Source: Dendrolimus kikuchii
Taxonomy: Eukaryota > Arthropoda > Insecta > Lepidoptera > Lasiocampidae
NCBI GenBank assembly: GCA_019925095.2
Contig: CM034413.1
Coordinates: forward strand, 12,731,001 to 12,795,000
DNA length: 64,000 nt
Direction of reading: 5' to 3'
The position numbers were made by a program, and so were the translations under genes. The notes beneath the pieces were generated by a model. It worked only from the letters and a program-made list of their open reading frames with translations, was not told the origin of the DNA and made no database searches. Positions within the stretch are counted from its first letter, which is position 1; every line of letters begins with the position of its first letter. Below, in pieces: positions 44,097-56,214 of the stretch.

Positions 44097-44912
44097 TCCG
44101 TGCAGGAATGGAGAAAGAATATAATTTACGAGGCTACAAAACAACCCACAGCAAGGTTGTATTTGCCCGTCTGGATGGCTACCAAACCGGGTCTTTTTTT
44201 TATAAAGGGTAAATCCGTGAGCCGCGCGAGGGGAAAGATCGCGGCCCGTGTGTGGGATTCGCCAGGTCGGGGTGGCACTAGCACCCCACGTGTGAGATGC
44301 TATTGCCACGCCGCGGTTAGGGATACCAACTAAAACCCCTGTCCGATCCCGAGCGTCCTTCGTCTGGGCTGTGAGCTTGCTTGCGGGCTTTGCGGGCTGG
44401 CCTCATCATTTTAAGCCGGAGATCTGGGTCTCTCCGGCTCCTCGATGTCATCTCGAGGTGACAGGGTGCGCACAGATCGAGGCGCGACCCTCCTCTCCGG
44501 CCTTTATGTACGGGCGGGTTCGGTTTCTTCGCCGGTCGCCCGCACGACCGTAGCCTACGGCGGCTGAAGGTCGTGGACGACCCTCCGACGCCGCCGCCGG
44601 CTCTGGCAGGAGGGGAGCGTGGCGGACTGCCCGGCGCCTCCTTCGCGGACATGACGGTCTCGCAGAAGAAGGCGGCTGCGTCCCACGCGTCGACGCTCCC
44701 GACCATGGTCTTCACCACAGCCGAGAGGGACAAATACGCCCCGATGGCCGCGACGAGATCACGGCGCTGCTCGCCCCAGGCTAGACACACCTGGAGGGTG
44801 TGCAGCGCCGTGTCACCAAACCTGGTCTAGAGCATGCCGCCGTAACAACCTTGAGTTGTGTTCTGGCATCTTCAGCAGTCTTCCTTTAGAGAGCGGCAGC
44901 ATTTCTATTTTT
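44097..44912 (+). mobile_element. Degenerate SINE-A split by an R1-type LINE
   Basis: CCGTGCAGGAATGGAGAAAG to TGGATGGCTACC, resuming after the insertion with GGTCTAGAGCATGCCGCC. It starts 25 bp after the Gmap exon 2 donor. Confidence 0.8.
44194..44814 (-). mobile_element. 5'-truncated R1-clade-like LINE, 621 bp
   Basis: The GC-rich insert is flanked by a 13-bp duplication, ACCAAACCGGGTC (44181-44193) and ACCAAACCTGGTC (44815-44827), one mismatch. The minus strand encodes 157 codons ending at 44317 (WGEQRRDLVAAIGAYLSLSA, FFCETVMSAKEA), like the C-terminus of R1-clade ORF2. The 3' poly(A) lies at the left as T8. Confidence 0.85.
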
Positions 44913-45118
44913 TTGTTTCGAGTATTTTTTTAAAGCGTGATTATTACTTGTCGTTTATTTGTTCAAGGCACCCTTATACTCGTCACTAATAGAATGAACA
45001 GGAAATAGGTGCTAAATATTAATGCGTTACTAACAAACGATCTATTTTAAATAATGGCACTGTCAAAGGAAACGCTGATCGATATGTATCGTTAAAATCA
45101 ACGTCGGGTCGTAGTCGT

Positions 45119-48100
45119 ATTTATGTATTATATTCTACCGATTTTGACCCCTATAACCCTCACTGCTTAGTACTACAACGGATAAAGGAGGAATAGTTTC
45201 CTTTGTAAAATTTACACAAACCATGTTTTCATTTATGTATTTTATTCTACCGATTTTGACGCCTATAACCCTCACTGCTTAGTACTTGTACGGATAAAGG
45301 AGGAATAGGTTCCTTTGTAAAATTTACACAAACCATGTTTTCATTTATGTATTTTATTCTACCGATTTTGACGCCTATAACCCTCACTGCTTAGTACTTG
45401 TACGGATAAAGGAGGAATAGGTTCCTTTGTAAAATTTACACAAACCATGTTTTCATTTATGTATTTTATTCTACCGATTTTGACGCCTATAACCCTCACT
45501 GCTTAGTACTTGTACGGATAAAGGAGGAATAGGTTCCTTTGTAAAATTTACACAAACCATGTTTTCATTTATGTATTTTATTCTACCGATTTTGACGCCT
45601 ATAACCCTCACTGCTTAGTACTTGTACGGATAAAGGAGGAATAGGTTCCTTTGTAAAATTTACACAAACCATGTTTTCATTTATGTATTTTATTCTACCG
45701 ATTTTGACGCCTATAACCCTCACTGCTTAGTACTTGTACGGATAAAGGAGGAATAGGTTCCTTTGTAAAATTTACACAAACCATGTTTTCATTTATGTAT
45801 TTTATTCTACCGATTTTGACCCCTATAACCCTCACTGCTTAGTACTTGTACGGATAAAGGAGGAATAGGTTCCTTTGTAAAATTTACACAAACCATGTTT
45901 TCATTTATGTATTTTATTCTACCGATTTTGACGCCTATAACCCTCACTGCTTAGTACTTGTACGGATAAAGGAGGAATAGGTTCCTTTGTAAAATTTACA
46001 CAAACCATGTTTTCATTTATGTATTTTATTCTACCGATTTTGACGCCTATAACCCTCACTGCTTAGTACTTGTACGGATAAAGGAGGAATAGGTTCCTTT
46101 GTAAAATTTACACAAACCATGTTTTCATTTATGTATTTTATTCTACCGATTTTGACGCCTATAACCCTCACTGCTTAGTACTTGTACGGATAAAGGAGGA
46201 ATAGGTTCCTTTGTAAAATTTACACAATCCATGTTTTCATTTATGTATTTTATTCTACCGATTTTGACGCCTATAACCCTCACTGCTTAGTACTTGTACG
46301 GATAAAGGAGGAATAGGTTCCTTTGTAAAATTTACACAAACCATGTTTTCATTTATGTATTTTATTCTACCGATTTTGACGCCTATAACCCTCACTGCTT
46401 AGTACTTGTACGGATAAAGGAGGAATAGGTTCCTTTGTAAAATTTACACAAACCATGTTTTCATTTATGTATTTTATTCTACCGATTTTGACGCCTATAA
46501 CCCTCACTGCTTAGTACTTGTACGGATAAAGGAGGAATAGGTTCCTTTGTAAAATTTACACAATCCATGTTTTCATTTATGTATTTTATTCTACCGATTT
46601 TGACCCCTATAACCCTCACTGCTTAGTACTTGTACGGATAAAGGAGGAATAGGTTCCTTTGTAAAATTTACACAAACCATGTTTTCATTTATGTATTTTA
46701 TTCTACCGATTTTGACGCCTATAACCCTCACTGCTTAGTACTTGTACGGATAAAGGAGGAATAGGTTCCTTTGTAAAATTTACACAATCCATGTTTTCAT
46801 TTATGTATTTTATTCTACCGATTTTGACGCCTATAACCCTCACTGCTTAGTACTTGTACGGATAAAGGAGGAATAGGTTCCTTTGTAAAATTTACACAAA
46901 CCATGTTTTCATTTATGTATTTTATTCTACCGATTTTGACGCCTATAACCCTCACTGCTTAGTACTTGTACGGATAAAGGAGGAATAGGTTCCTTTGTAA
47001 AATTTACACAAACCATGTTTTCATTTATGTATTTTATTCTACCGATTTTGACCCCTATAACCTTCACTGCTTAGTACTTGTACGGATAAAGGACGAATAG
47101 TTTCCTTTGTAAAATTTACACAATCCATGTTTTCATTTATGTATTTTATTCTACCGATTTTGACCCCTATAACCTTCACTGCTTAGTACTTGTACGGATA
47201 AAGGACGAATAGTTTCCTTTGTAAAATTTACACAATCCATGTTTTCATTTATGTATTTTATTCTACCGATTTTGACCCCTATAAACTTCACTGTTTAGTA
47301 CTTGTAAGGATAAATAATTTCCTTTGTAAAATTTACACAATCCATGTTTTCATTTATGTATTTTATTCTACCGATTTTGACGCCTATAACCCTCACTGCT
47401 TAGTACTTGTACGGATAAAGGAGGAATAGGTTCCTTTGTAAAATTTACACAAACCATGTTTTCATTTATGTATTTTATTCTACCGATTTTGACGCCTATA
47501 ACCCTCACTGCTTAGTACTTGTACGGATAAAGGAGGAATAGGTTCCTTTGTAAAATTTACACAAACCATGTTTTCATTTATGTATTTTATTCTACCGATT
47601 TTGACCCCTATAACCCTCACTGCTTAGTACTTGTACGGATAAAGGAGGAATAGGTTCCTTTGTAAAATTTACACAAACCATGTTTTCATTTATGTATTTT
47701 ATTCTACCGATTTTGACGCCTATAACCCTCACTGCTTAGTACTTGTACGGATAAAGGAGGAATAGGTTCCTTTGTAAAATTTACACAAACCATGTTTTCA
47801 TTTATGTATTTTATTCTACCGATTTTGACGCCTATAACCCTCACTGCTTAGTACTTGTACGGATAAAGGAGGAATAGGTTCCTTTGTAAAATTTACACAA
47901 ACCATGTTTTCATTTATGTATTTTATTCTACCGATTTTGACGCCTATAACCCTCACTGCTTAGTACTTGTACGGATAAAGGAGGAATAGGTTCCTTTGTA
48001 AAATTTACACAAACCATGTTTTCATTTATGTATTTTATTCTACCGATTTTGACCCCTATAACCCTCACTGCTTAGTACTTGTACGGATAAAGGAGGAATA

Positions 48101-51100
48101 GGTTCCTTTGTAAAATTTACACAAACCATGTTTTCATTTATGTATTTTATTCTACCGATTTTGACGCCTATAACCCTCACTGCTTAGTACTTGTACGGAT
48201 AAAGGAGGAATAGGTTCCTTTGTAAAATTTACACAAACCATGTTTTCATTTATGTTAGTACATGTTTTCATTTATGTATTTTATTCTACCGATTTTGACG
48301 CCTATAACCCTCACTGCTTAGTACTTGTACGGATAAAGGAGGAATAGGTTCCTTTGTAAAATTTACACAAACCATGTTTTCATTTATGTATTTTATTCTA
48401 CCGATTTTGACGCCTATAACCCTCACTGCTTAGTACTTGTACGGATAAAGGAGGAATAGGTTCCTTTGTAAAATTTACACAAACCATGTTTTCATTTATG
48501 TATTTTATTCTACCGATTTTGACGCCTATAACCCTCACTGCTTAGTACTTGTACGGATAAAGGAGGAATAGGTTCCTTTGTAAAATTTACACAAACCATG
48601 TTTTCATTTATGTATTTTATTCTACCGATTTTGACGCCTATAACCCTCACTGCTTAGTACTTGTACGGATAAAGGAGGAATAGGTTCCTTTGTAAAATTT
48701 ACACAATCCATGTTTTCATTTATGTATTTTATTCTACCGATTTTGACGCCTATAACCCTCACTGCTTAGTACTTGTACGGATAAAGGAGGAATAGGTTCC
48801 TTTGTAAAATTTACACAAACCATGTTTTCATTTATGTATTTTATTCTACCGATTTTGACGCCTATAACCCTCACTGCTTAGTACTTGTACGGATAAAGGA
48901 GGAATAGGTTCCTTTGTAAAATTTACACAAACCATGTTTTCATTTATGTATTTTATTCTACCGATTTTGACGCCTATAACCCTCACTGCTTAGTACTTGT
49001 ACGGATAAAGGAGGAATAGGTTCCTTTGTAAAATTTACACAAACCATGTTTTCATTTATGTATTTTATTCTACCGATTTTGACGCCTATAACCCTCACTG
49101 CTTAGTACTTGTACGGATAAAGGAGGAATAGGTTCCTTTGTAAAATTTACACAAACCATGTTTTCATTTATGTATTTTATTCTACCGATTTTGACGCCTA
49201 TAACCCTCACTGCTTAGTACTTGTACGGATAAAGGAGGAATAGGTTCCTTTGTAAAATTTACACAAACCATGTTTTCATTTATGTATTTTATTCTACCGA
49301 TTTTGACGCCTATAACCCTCACTGCTTAGTACTTGTACGGATAAAGGAGGAATAGGTTCCTTTGTAAAATTTACACAAACCATGTTTTCATTTATGTATT
49401 TTATTCTACCGATTTTGACGCCTATAACCCTCACTGCTTAGTACTTGTACGGATAAAGGAGGAATAGGTTCCTTTGTAAAATTTACACAAACCATGTTTT
49501 CATTTATGTATTTTATTCTACCGATTTTGACGCCTATAACCCTCACTGCTTAGTACTTGTACGGATAAAGGAGGAATAGGTTCCTTTGTAAAATTTACAC
49601 AAACCATGTTTTCATTTATGTATTTTATTCTACCGATTTTGACGCCTATAACCCTCACTGCTTAGTACTTGTACGGATAAAGGAGGAATAGGTTCCTTTG
49701 TAAAATTTACACAAACCATGTTTTCATTTATGTATTTTATTCTACCGATTTTGACGCCTATAACCCTCACTGCTTAGTACTTGTACGGATAAAGGAGGAA
49801 TAGGTTCCTTTGTAAAATTTACACAAACCATGTTTTCATTTATGTATTTTATTCTACCGATTTTGACGCCTATAACCCTCACTGCTTAGTACTTGTACGG
49901 ATAAAGGAGGAATAGGTTCCTTTGTAAAATTTACACAAACCATGTTTTCATTTATGTATTTTATTCTACCGATTTTGACGCCTATAACCCTCACTGCTTA
50001 GTACTTGTACGGATAAAGGAGGAATAGGTTCCTTTGTAAAATTTACACAAACCATGTTTTCATTTATGTATTTTATTCTACCGATTTTGACGCCTATAAC
50101 CCTCACTGCTTAGTACTTGTACGGATAAAGGAGGAATAGGTTCCTTTGTAAAATTTACACAAACCATGTTTTCATTTATGTATTTTATTCTACCGATTTT
50201 GACGCCTATAACCCTCACTGCTTAGTACTTGTACGGATAAAGGAGGAATAGGTTCCTTTGTAAAATTTACACAAACCATGTTTTCATTTATGTATTTTAT
50301 TCTACCGATTTTGACGCCTATAACCCTCACTGCTTAGTACTTGTACGGATAAAGGAGGAATAGGTTCCTTTGTAAAATTTACACAAACCATGTTTTCATT
50401 TATGTATTTTATTCTACCGATTTTGACGCCTATAACCCTCACTGCTTAGTACTTGTACGGATAAAGGAGGAATAGGTTCCTTTGTAAAATTTACACAAAC
50501 CATGTTTTCATTTATGTATTTTATTCTACCGATTTTGACGCCTATAACCCTCACTGCTTAGTACTTGTACGGATAAAGGAGGAATAGGTTCCTTTGTAAA
50601 ATTTACACAATCCATGTTTTCATTTATGTATTTTATTCTACCGATTTTGACGCCTATAACCCTCACTGCTTAGTACTTGTACGGATAAAGGAGGAATAGG
50701 TTCCTTTGTAAAATTTACACAAACCATGTTTTCATTTATGTATTTTATTCTACCGATTTTGACGCCTATAACCCTCACTGCTTAGTACTTGTACGGATAA
50801 AGGAGGAATAGGTTCCTTTGTAAAATTTACACAATCCATGTTTTCATTTATGTATTTTATTCTACCGATTTTGACGCCTATAACCCTCACTGCTTAGTAC
50901 TTGTACGGATAAAGGAGGAATAGGTTCCTTTGTAAAATTTACACAAACCATGTTTTCATTTATGTATTTTATTCTACCGATTTTGACGCCTATAACCCTC
51001 ACTGCTTAGTACTTGTACGGATAAAGGAGGAATAGGTTCCTTTGTAAAATTTACACAATCCATGTTTTCATTTATGTATTTTATTCTACCGATTTTGACG

Positions 51101-52414
51101 CCTATAACCCTCACTGCTTAGTACTTGTACGGATAAAGGAGGAATAGGTTCCTTTGTAAAATTTACACAAACCATGTTTTCATTTATGTATTTTATTCTA
51201 CCGATTTTGACGCCTATAACCCTCACTGCTTAGTACTTGTACGGATAAAGGAGGAATAGGTTCCTTTGTAAAATTTACACAATCCATGTTTTCATTTATG
51301 TATTTTATTCTACCGATTTTGACGCCTATAACCCTCACTGCTTAGTACTTGTACGGATAAAGGAGGAATAGGTTCCTTTGTAAAATTTACACAAACCATG
51401 TTTTCATTTATGTATTTTATTCTACCGATTTTGACGCCTATAACCCTCACTGCTTAGTACTTGTACGGATAAAGGAGGAATAGGTTCCTTTGTAAAATTT
51501 ACACAATCCATGTTTTCATTTATGTATTTTATTCTACCGATTTTGACGCCTATAACCCTCACTGCTTAGTACTTGTACGGATAAAGGAGGAATAGGTTCC
51601 TTTGTAAAATTTACACAATCCATGTTTTCATTTATGTATTTTATTCTACCGATTTTGACGCCTATAACCCTCACTGCTTAGTACTTGTACGGATAAAGGA
51701 GGAATAGGTTCCTTTGTAAAATTTACACAAACCATGTTTTCATTTATGTATTTTATTCTACCGATTTTGACGCCTATAACCCTCACTGCTTAGTACTTGT
51801 ACGGATAAAGGAGGAATAGGTTCCTTTGTAAAATTTACACAAACCATGTTTTCATTTATGTATTTTATTCTACCGATTTTGACGCCTATAACCCTCACTG
51901 CTTAGTACTTGTACGGATAAAGGAGGAATAGGTTCCTTTGTAAAATTTACACAAACCATGTTTTCATTTATGTATTTTATTCTACCGATTTTGACCCCTA
52001 TAACCCTCACTGCTTAGTACTTGTACGGATAAAGGAGGAATAGGTTCCTTTGTAAAATTTACACAATCCATGTTTTCATTTATGTATTTTATTCTACCGA
52101 TTTTGACGCCTATAACCCTCACTGCTTAGTACTTGTACGGATAAAGGAGGAATAGGTTCCTTTGTAAAATTTACACAATCCATGTTTTCATTTATGTATT
52201 TTATTCTACCGATTTTGACGCCTATAACCCTCACTGCTTAGTACTTGTACGGATAAAGGAGGAATAGGTTCCTTTGTAAAATTTACACAAACCATGTTTT
52301 CATTTATGTATTTTATTCTACCGATTTTGACGCCTATAACCCTCACTGCTTAGTACTTGTACGGATAAAGGAGGAATAGGTTCCTTTGTAAAATTTACAC
52401 AAACCATGTTTTCC
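45119..52414. repeat. 112-bp satellite array, about 65 copies
   Basis: Monomers contain CTACCGATTTTGACGCC, CTCACTGCTTAGTACTTG and AAATTTACACAAACCATG. Unit starts at 45137, 45249, 45361 and so on to 52320 are spaced 112 bp. One unit near 47310 is 7 bp short and one near 48256 carries a 22-bp partial duplication. Variant sites are GACGCC/GACCCC, AAACC/AATCC and AGGTTCC/AGTTTCC. The first unit and those near 47040-47330 are the most diverged. It lies in Gmap intron 2 and codes for nothing. Confidence 0.98.
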
Positions 52415-52549
52415 TTACAGCCGCCAGATGTTATGTATTATTTTGCGAAAACGTGTGACGAAAAGTGATTTTTTATGGATGTATAGGTTTACCTTTGACC
52501 ACCGTCTCTGTCACGTGGTGTCGAGTGATGACGCAGTCTGGGATGGAAC

Positions 52550-52907
52550 ATGCTTAAGAAGATACTTCACTTCACTCGTGACTTGAAGATTTCAAGATTG
52601 TATTTGTCAGTAAAAACAGACTCCGGCAAATATTCCACTCTTCGGCAGTGCGCACCAGAAAAGATGAAGCGAAACGCTTGGTTCTGACTGGTGGTATTTC
52701 CACCAAGTAACGGTGGCGCTAACCGCTACGTCTGGTTGTCCGATGGTAATATGAGGATGGAGGAATCAGCTCGTGCAATTCTAAGGAACACTCCCCGACA
52801 TGTATCCGATAGAAGACAGTTAGCCCCGCTACCTTGCGTCTATGCTCTAGACTCTCAAGTCGAGCATCAAGAAGACGATTAGGCAACTCCAAGCGTACTT
52901 TCAGAAT
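52550..52907 (-). mobile_element. LINE fragment (jockey/CR1-like RT C-terminus)
   Basis: The minus strand encodes DARLESLEHRRKVAGLTVFY and ECSLELHELIPPSSYYHRT, then after frame damage SFLVRTAEEWN. It is a family related to, but distinct from, LINE-N. A SINE-A interrupts its upstream side. Confidence 0.75.
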
Positions 52908-53180
52908 GTGGCCCACCTCATGGACAGCGGTTACCATCGCCTATGGACATTTGCAAAACCAAAGGTGCTACAAATGCGCTGCTGCTCTCTTAAGGGAGAC
53001 TGGAACCTGGTCACTAATGCCGGAACACAAATCAAGGTTGTTATGGCGCATACTCTAGACCAGGGGTGGTAGCCATTTAGACCGGCAAATGCCCTACCGG
53101 CTGTGGGTTGCTTTGTCGCCTCTTACGACAGGCCGTCCGGCCGCAGGAAATTGTATTCTTTCTCCGTTTCTGCACGGATA
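52908..53180 (-). mobile_element. SINE-A lacking the tail end
   Basis: GCCCACCTCATGGACAGCGG to CGTTTCTGCACGGATA. The terminal AATAAAA part is missing. Confidence 0.85.
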
Positions 53181-53316
53181 AAAAATTATTTATTATGTAT
53201 TTATTGAAAGAAATAAAATAAAAATATTTGAAGAAATAGCGACGTAATTACATTCTTTATACATTATTATACACAGAGTATAATTTGAGAATTTGTACGC
53301 CGCATTTTCAGCAAAC

Positions 53317-53387
53317 AAGGTTTGCACTCAGCATATTGCTGTGCCGGAATTATATCCGACACAACGCTGATTTTCAGTGCAAACCTT
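53317..53387. repeat. 71-bp hairpin
   Basis: AAGGTTTGCACT (53317-53328) pairs with AGTGCAAACCTT (53376-53387). Inside, TGTGCCGGA pairs with TCCGACACA. Confidence 0.7.
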
Positions 53388-53473
53388 CCTTTTGGAGTAA
53401 GACCAAAACGACCCAATTTTGTTAAATAATAATAATTAATAAAACTAATTTTACTTATGTAATATTGATTTTT

Positions 53474-53704
53474 GCCAGGTGGTCGGGCATTTGCCCGACT
53501 GGATAGCTACCACCTCTGGTCTAAAGTATGTCGCCATAACAACCTTGAGTTGTGTTCCGGCATTAGTGACCAGGTTCCAATCTCCCTTAGGAGAGCAGCA
53601 CCGCATTTGTAAGCACCTTCGGTGTTGCAAATGTCTATAGGCGATGGTAACCGCTTTCCATCAAGTGGGCCGTCTGCCTGTCTGCTGAACTCCTGCAATA
53701 AAAC
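53474..53704 (+). mobile_element. SINE-A, 5'-truncated
   Basis: GCCAGGTGGTCGGGCATTTG to CTCCTGCAATAAAA. It abuts LINE-L. Confidence 0.88.
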
Positions 53705-53717
53705 ATAATAATAATAA

Positions 53718-53975
53718 TAATTACCCCCGGTACCACTAGCAGTTCACCCCAATAGCCCGGTACTTTTTGTTCTCATTTCCCACAATAGTCCTACACTGGC
53801 CGGGGCTTGTCCTTGGGTGCATTACTATATAGTGTAGACAGGGATAATCGCCGGTCAGTGTCACGCCACATTTACATTAAATTTGTCAAGGGGCCTCTAC
53901 GTGTTGGCGTTCCCAGGGCAAGCCCCCCAAAAGTCCGGGCCATTTTTATGGCCCGTGGTCTTGAAAGACATACAG
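53718..53975. mobile_element. LINE-L, partial
   Basis: GTACCACTAGCAGTTCACCC to GTCTTGAAAGACATAC, with (ATA)n on both sides. Confidence 0.6.
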
Positions 53976-54339
53976 TATAATAATAATTAATAAAACTAAT
54001 TCTACTTATATAATATTTAATTGGACAAACAAATAAATAATTTTTAATAAAACTTACAATAAAATATTTTGAGACTTCAAAATTAAAAGAAATACTCGTG
54101 TAACAACTTGTATCAAATCATCTACTCGAATACAATTCGATAGGGTGTTTGCCGAGTATTACCACATTCTGTGTGTGTGTGTGTATTGGACGACTGTTAC
54201 TCGTTCGTACTCTTCAATGCTCGCTGTAAAGTACTGCATGCGTAAACTAAAAATCAATTCGAATATTCACACTGTATTGAAAACAGTGTACGCGTGAATA
54301 TGATAAAGTTATTGATCGGCACATAGTCTTCGATAAGGG
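53976..54339. other. Intronic sequence before the promoter-like segment
   Basis: AT-rich, short (GT)n near 54172. No gene. Confidence 0.4.
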
Positions 54340-54411
54340 CTACCGATATAAAAGCTACTGATAACGGATTTTGGCGCTTTTGTCTCGAGCTCGCGCGGCG
54401 GAGTCACTTCG
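54340..54411 (+). promoter_or_regulatory. Promoter-like segment with TATA box and first-exon donor
   Basis: GATATAAAAGC (about 54345-54355) is a good TATA box. About 30 nt on begins a GC-richer stretch (TCGAGCTCGCGCGGCGGAG) ending in CTTCG and a strong donor GTGAGT at 54412. This looks like a short non-coding first exon on the plus strand, inside Gmap intron 2. An inverted repeat (CACACTGT / ACAGTGTA) lies just upstream, near 54270-54295. The downstream gene is unknown. Confidence 0.35.
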
Positions 54412-54803
54412 GTGAGTGTCTTTCGGATATTTTAATTGCATGTATAATAATAGACTATTTTTATTAGCCTGCGGTATTTTTAACCGACTCGAAAAAAGGA
54501 GGAAGTTCTCAATTCGTCGGAATCTTTCTTTTTTATTTGTTTTTTTTTATGTATGTTCACCGATTACTCCGAGATTTATGATCCGATTTACGTGATTCTT
54601 GTTTAGTTTGATGCGGAATAGTTGCCATTTGGTCCCCTAAAAATTTAACATAGTTTGGCCCAGTAGTTTTCATTTTATGAACATTTCTTGTTCCCGTTTC
54701 TTGGGAGCTATATTTTTTAAGGAGCGCGGCACGTTTCGTAGGTCTACCCATACATGGCTAGACACTAAAAAGTAACAAATAAAATAAAAAAACTTCGTTT
54801 AAA

Positions 54804-55218
54804 AAAACCGACTTCAAAAACTAAAAAGTATAAAATAACTTATTTCTAAAGCTATTATTATTAATATATATTATCTAAAACATCTTGAAGTCGGTGCCAA
54901 GTAAAACATAAAAATTACTATATTTTGAAAATTGGTGAGGTAAGGTGATGTCAGGAGCCTTAAGAACAGACGAGTGTGCATGATAAGAGTTATGAATGTC
55001 AAAGAGGCAAGTGAGGTGTGTAAGAATAAGCCTAAATGGCACTCTGTTGTTCGTGCCTACCCCGCAAGGGAACTGGCGTGAAGTTATGTATGTATGTATT
55101 TTGAAAATTACTAAGCACCGAGTTTAAGATGTTTTAGATAATATATATTAATAATAATAGCTTTAGAAATAAGTTTTTTTATACTTTTTAGTTTTTTAGT
55201 TTTTGAAGTCGGTTTTAC
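54804..55218. mobile_element. Large palindromic MITE split by LINE-B
   Basis: The left arm (54804-54920, ACCGACTTCAAAAACTAAAA) and right arm (55110-55218, TTTTAGTTTTTGAAGTCGGT) pair over about 110 bp. LINE-B sits at the axis. Confidence 0.85.
54934..55096 (+). mobile_element. LINE-B at the palindrome centre
   Basis: Tail (TATG)n. 13-bp duplication TATTTTGAAAATT at 54921-54933 and 55097-55109, with about 10 bp of filler before the LINE text. Confidence 0.85.
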
Positions 55219-55326
55219 AGTTTTGACAAATATTAAGAAACTAAACAGTAAAGAAAGGGTCTCGAAGCTGATCGTCTTCATCGAGACCTATAACCAAGGT
55301 TGGTTGGTAGAGGTCTCAAGTGACCA

Positions 55327-55516
55327 TAAGAGCCACCGCCGTCAGGGCCATCGAATGTGGCTGTGGTTCCCGAGGTCCTGACACACGGCGTCGAGATGGC
55401 AAAAGGAGGTGGTATAGTTGGTAGGTCCGAGCATGCCATAGGGAGTCCAACACTACCCTACCGTAGTCCCCGTAGAGTAGGCTGTCCATGACGGATTATA
55501 CCTCGTAAAAAAAAGA
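55327..55516 (+). mobile_element. 190-bp 5'-truncated retroelement end
   Basis: GC-rich text with poly(A) (A8), flanked by 13-bp duplication TCTCAAGTGACCA (55314-55326, 55517-55529). The family was not identified and could be an R1-like LINE 3' end. Confidence 0.75.
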
Positions 55517-55682
55517 TCTCAAGTGACCACAAAGGCTAACCTTTGTGTAGCCATTACGCTACCACGACTGTTATCATTATATTAATACGTGAAGCAAAAA
55601 CTTTGTACCCCTTTTTACGAAAATTGCGCGGGCGGAGGAGTATGAAATTTCGCACACTTATAGTTTATATAGAGGAGACATG

Positions 55683-55877
55683 CCGTTTCCCTTACGGGGT
55701 AGGCACGAACAACAGAGCGCCATTCAGGCTTATTCTTACACACCTCACTTGCTTCTTTGACATTCATAACTCTTGTCATGCACGCTCGTCTGTTCTTAAG
55801 GCTTCTGGCATGCTTTAGACCAGGAGTGGTTGCCAACCAGTCGGGCAAATGCCCTACCACCTGGCTGTGGGTTGTTG
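55683..55877 (-). mobile_element. LINE-B/SINE-A chimera
   Basis: LINE-B tail text (to AAGGCTTCTGGCAT, about 55812) continues without gap into minus-strand SINE-A text (TTTAGACCAGGAGTGGTTGC to CTGTGGGTTGTT). Confidence 0.7.
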
Positions 55878-56067
55878 ATTGGCAGCGTCACATCGTTCGC
55901 GATGCCATGGCAATTCCTTTTGGCTATATTCGGGAATAACCATTTCGAGATTCATTTAAACCCGCTCAGTAAGCTTTCGCGTGATGCTTTAACTAACAGA
56001 CAGACGAAAATACTAAAGTTGCAATTTCGAAATATCCTGCTCCGAATTAGCCGCCTGAATTTTTTAC

Positions 56068-56214
56068 ATACATACATAACTTCACGCCAGTTCCCTTGCG
56101 GGGTAGGCACGAACAACAGAGCGCCATTCAGGCTTATTCTTATACACCTCACTTGCTTCTTTGACATTCATAACTCTTGTCATGCACGCTCGTCTGTTCT
56201 TAAGGCTTCTGGCA
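56068..56214 (-). mobile_element. LINE-B, 5'-truncated
   Basis: CATA tail, then text to AAGGCTTCTGGCAT, sharing two base changes with 55683-55812. Confidence 0.85.

Noticed and set aside
45119..52414. CRISPR-like array
   Set aside because: The 112-bp units have no variable spacers and there are no cas genes. It is a eukaryotic satellite.
52400..52470. Third Gmap exon after TTTTCCTTACAG at 52418
   Set aside because: The following text does not form a coiled coil and the donor is lacking.
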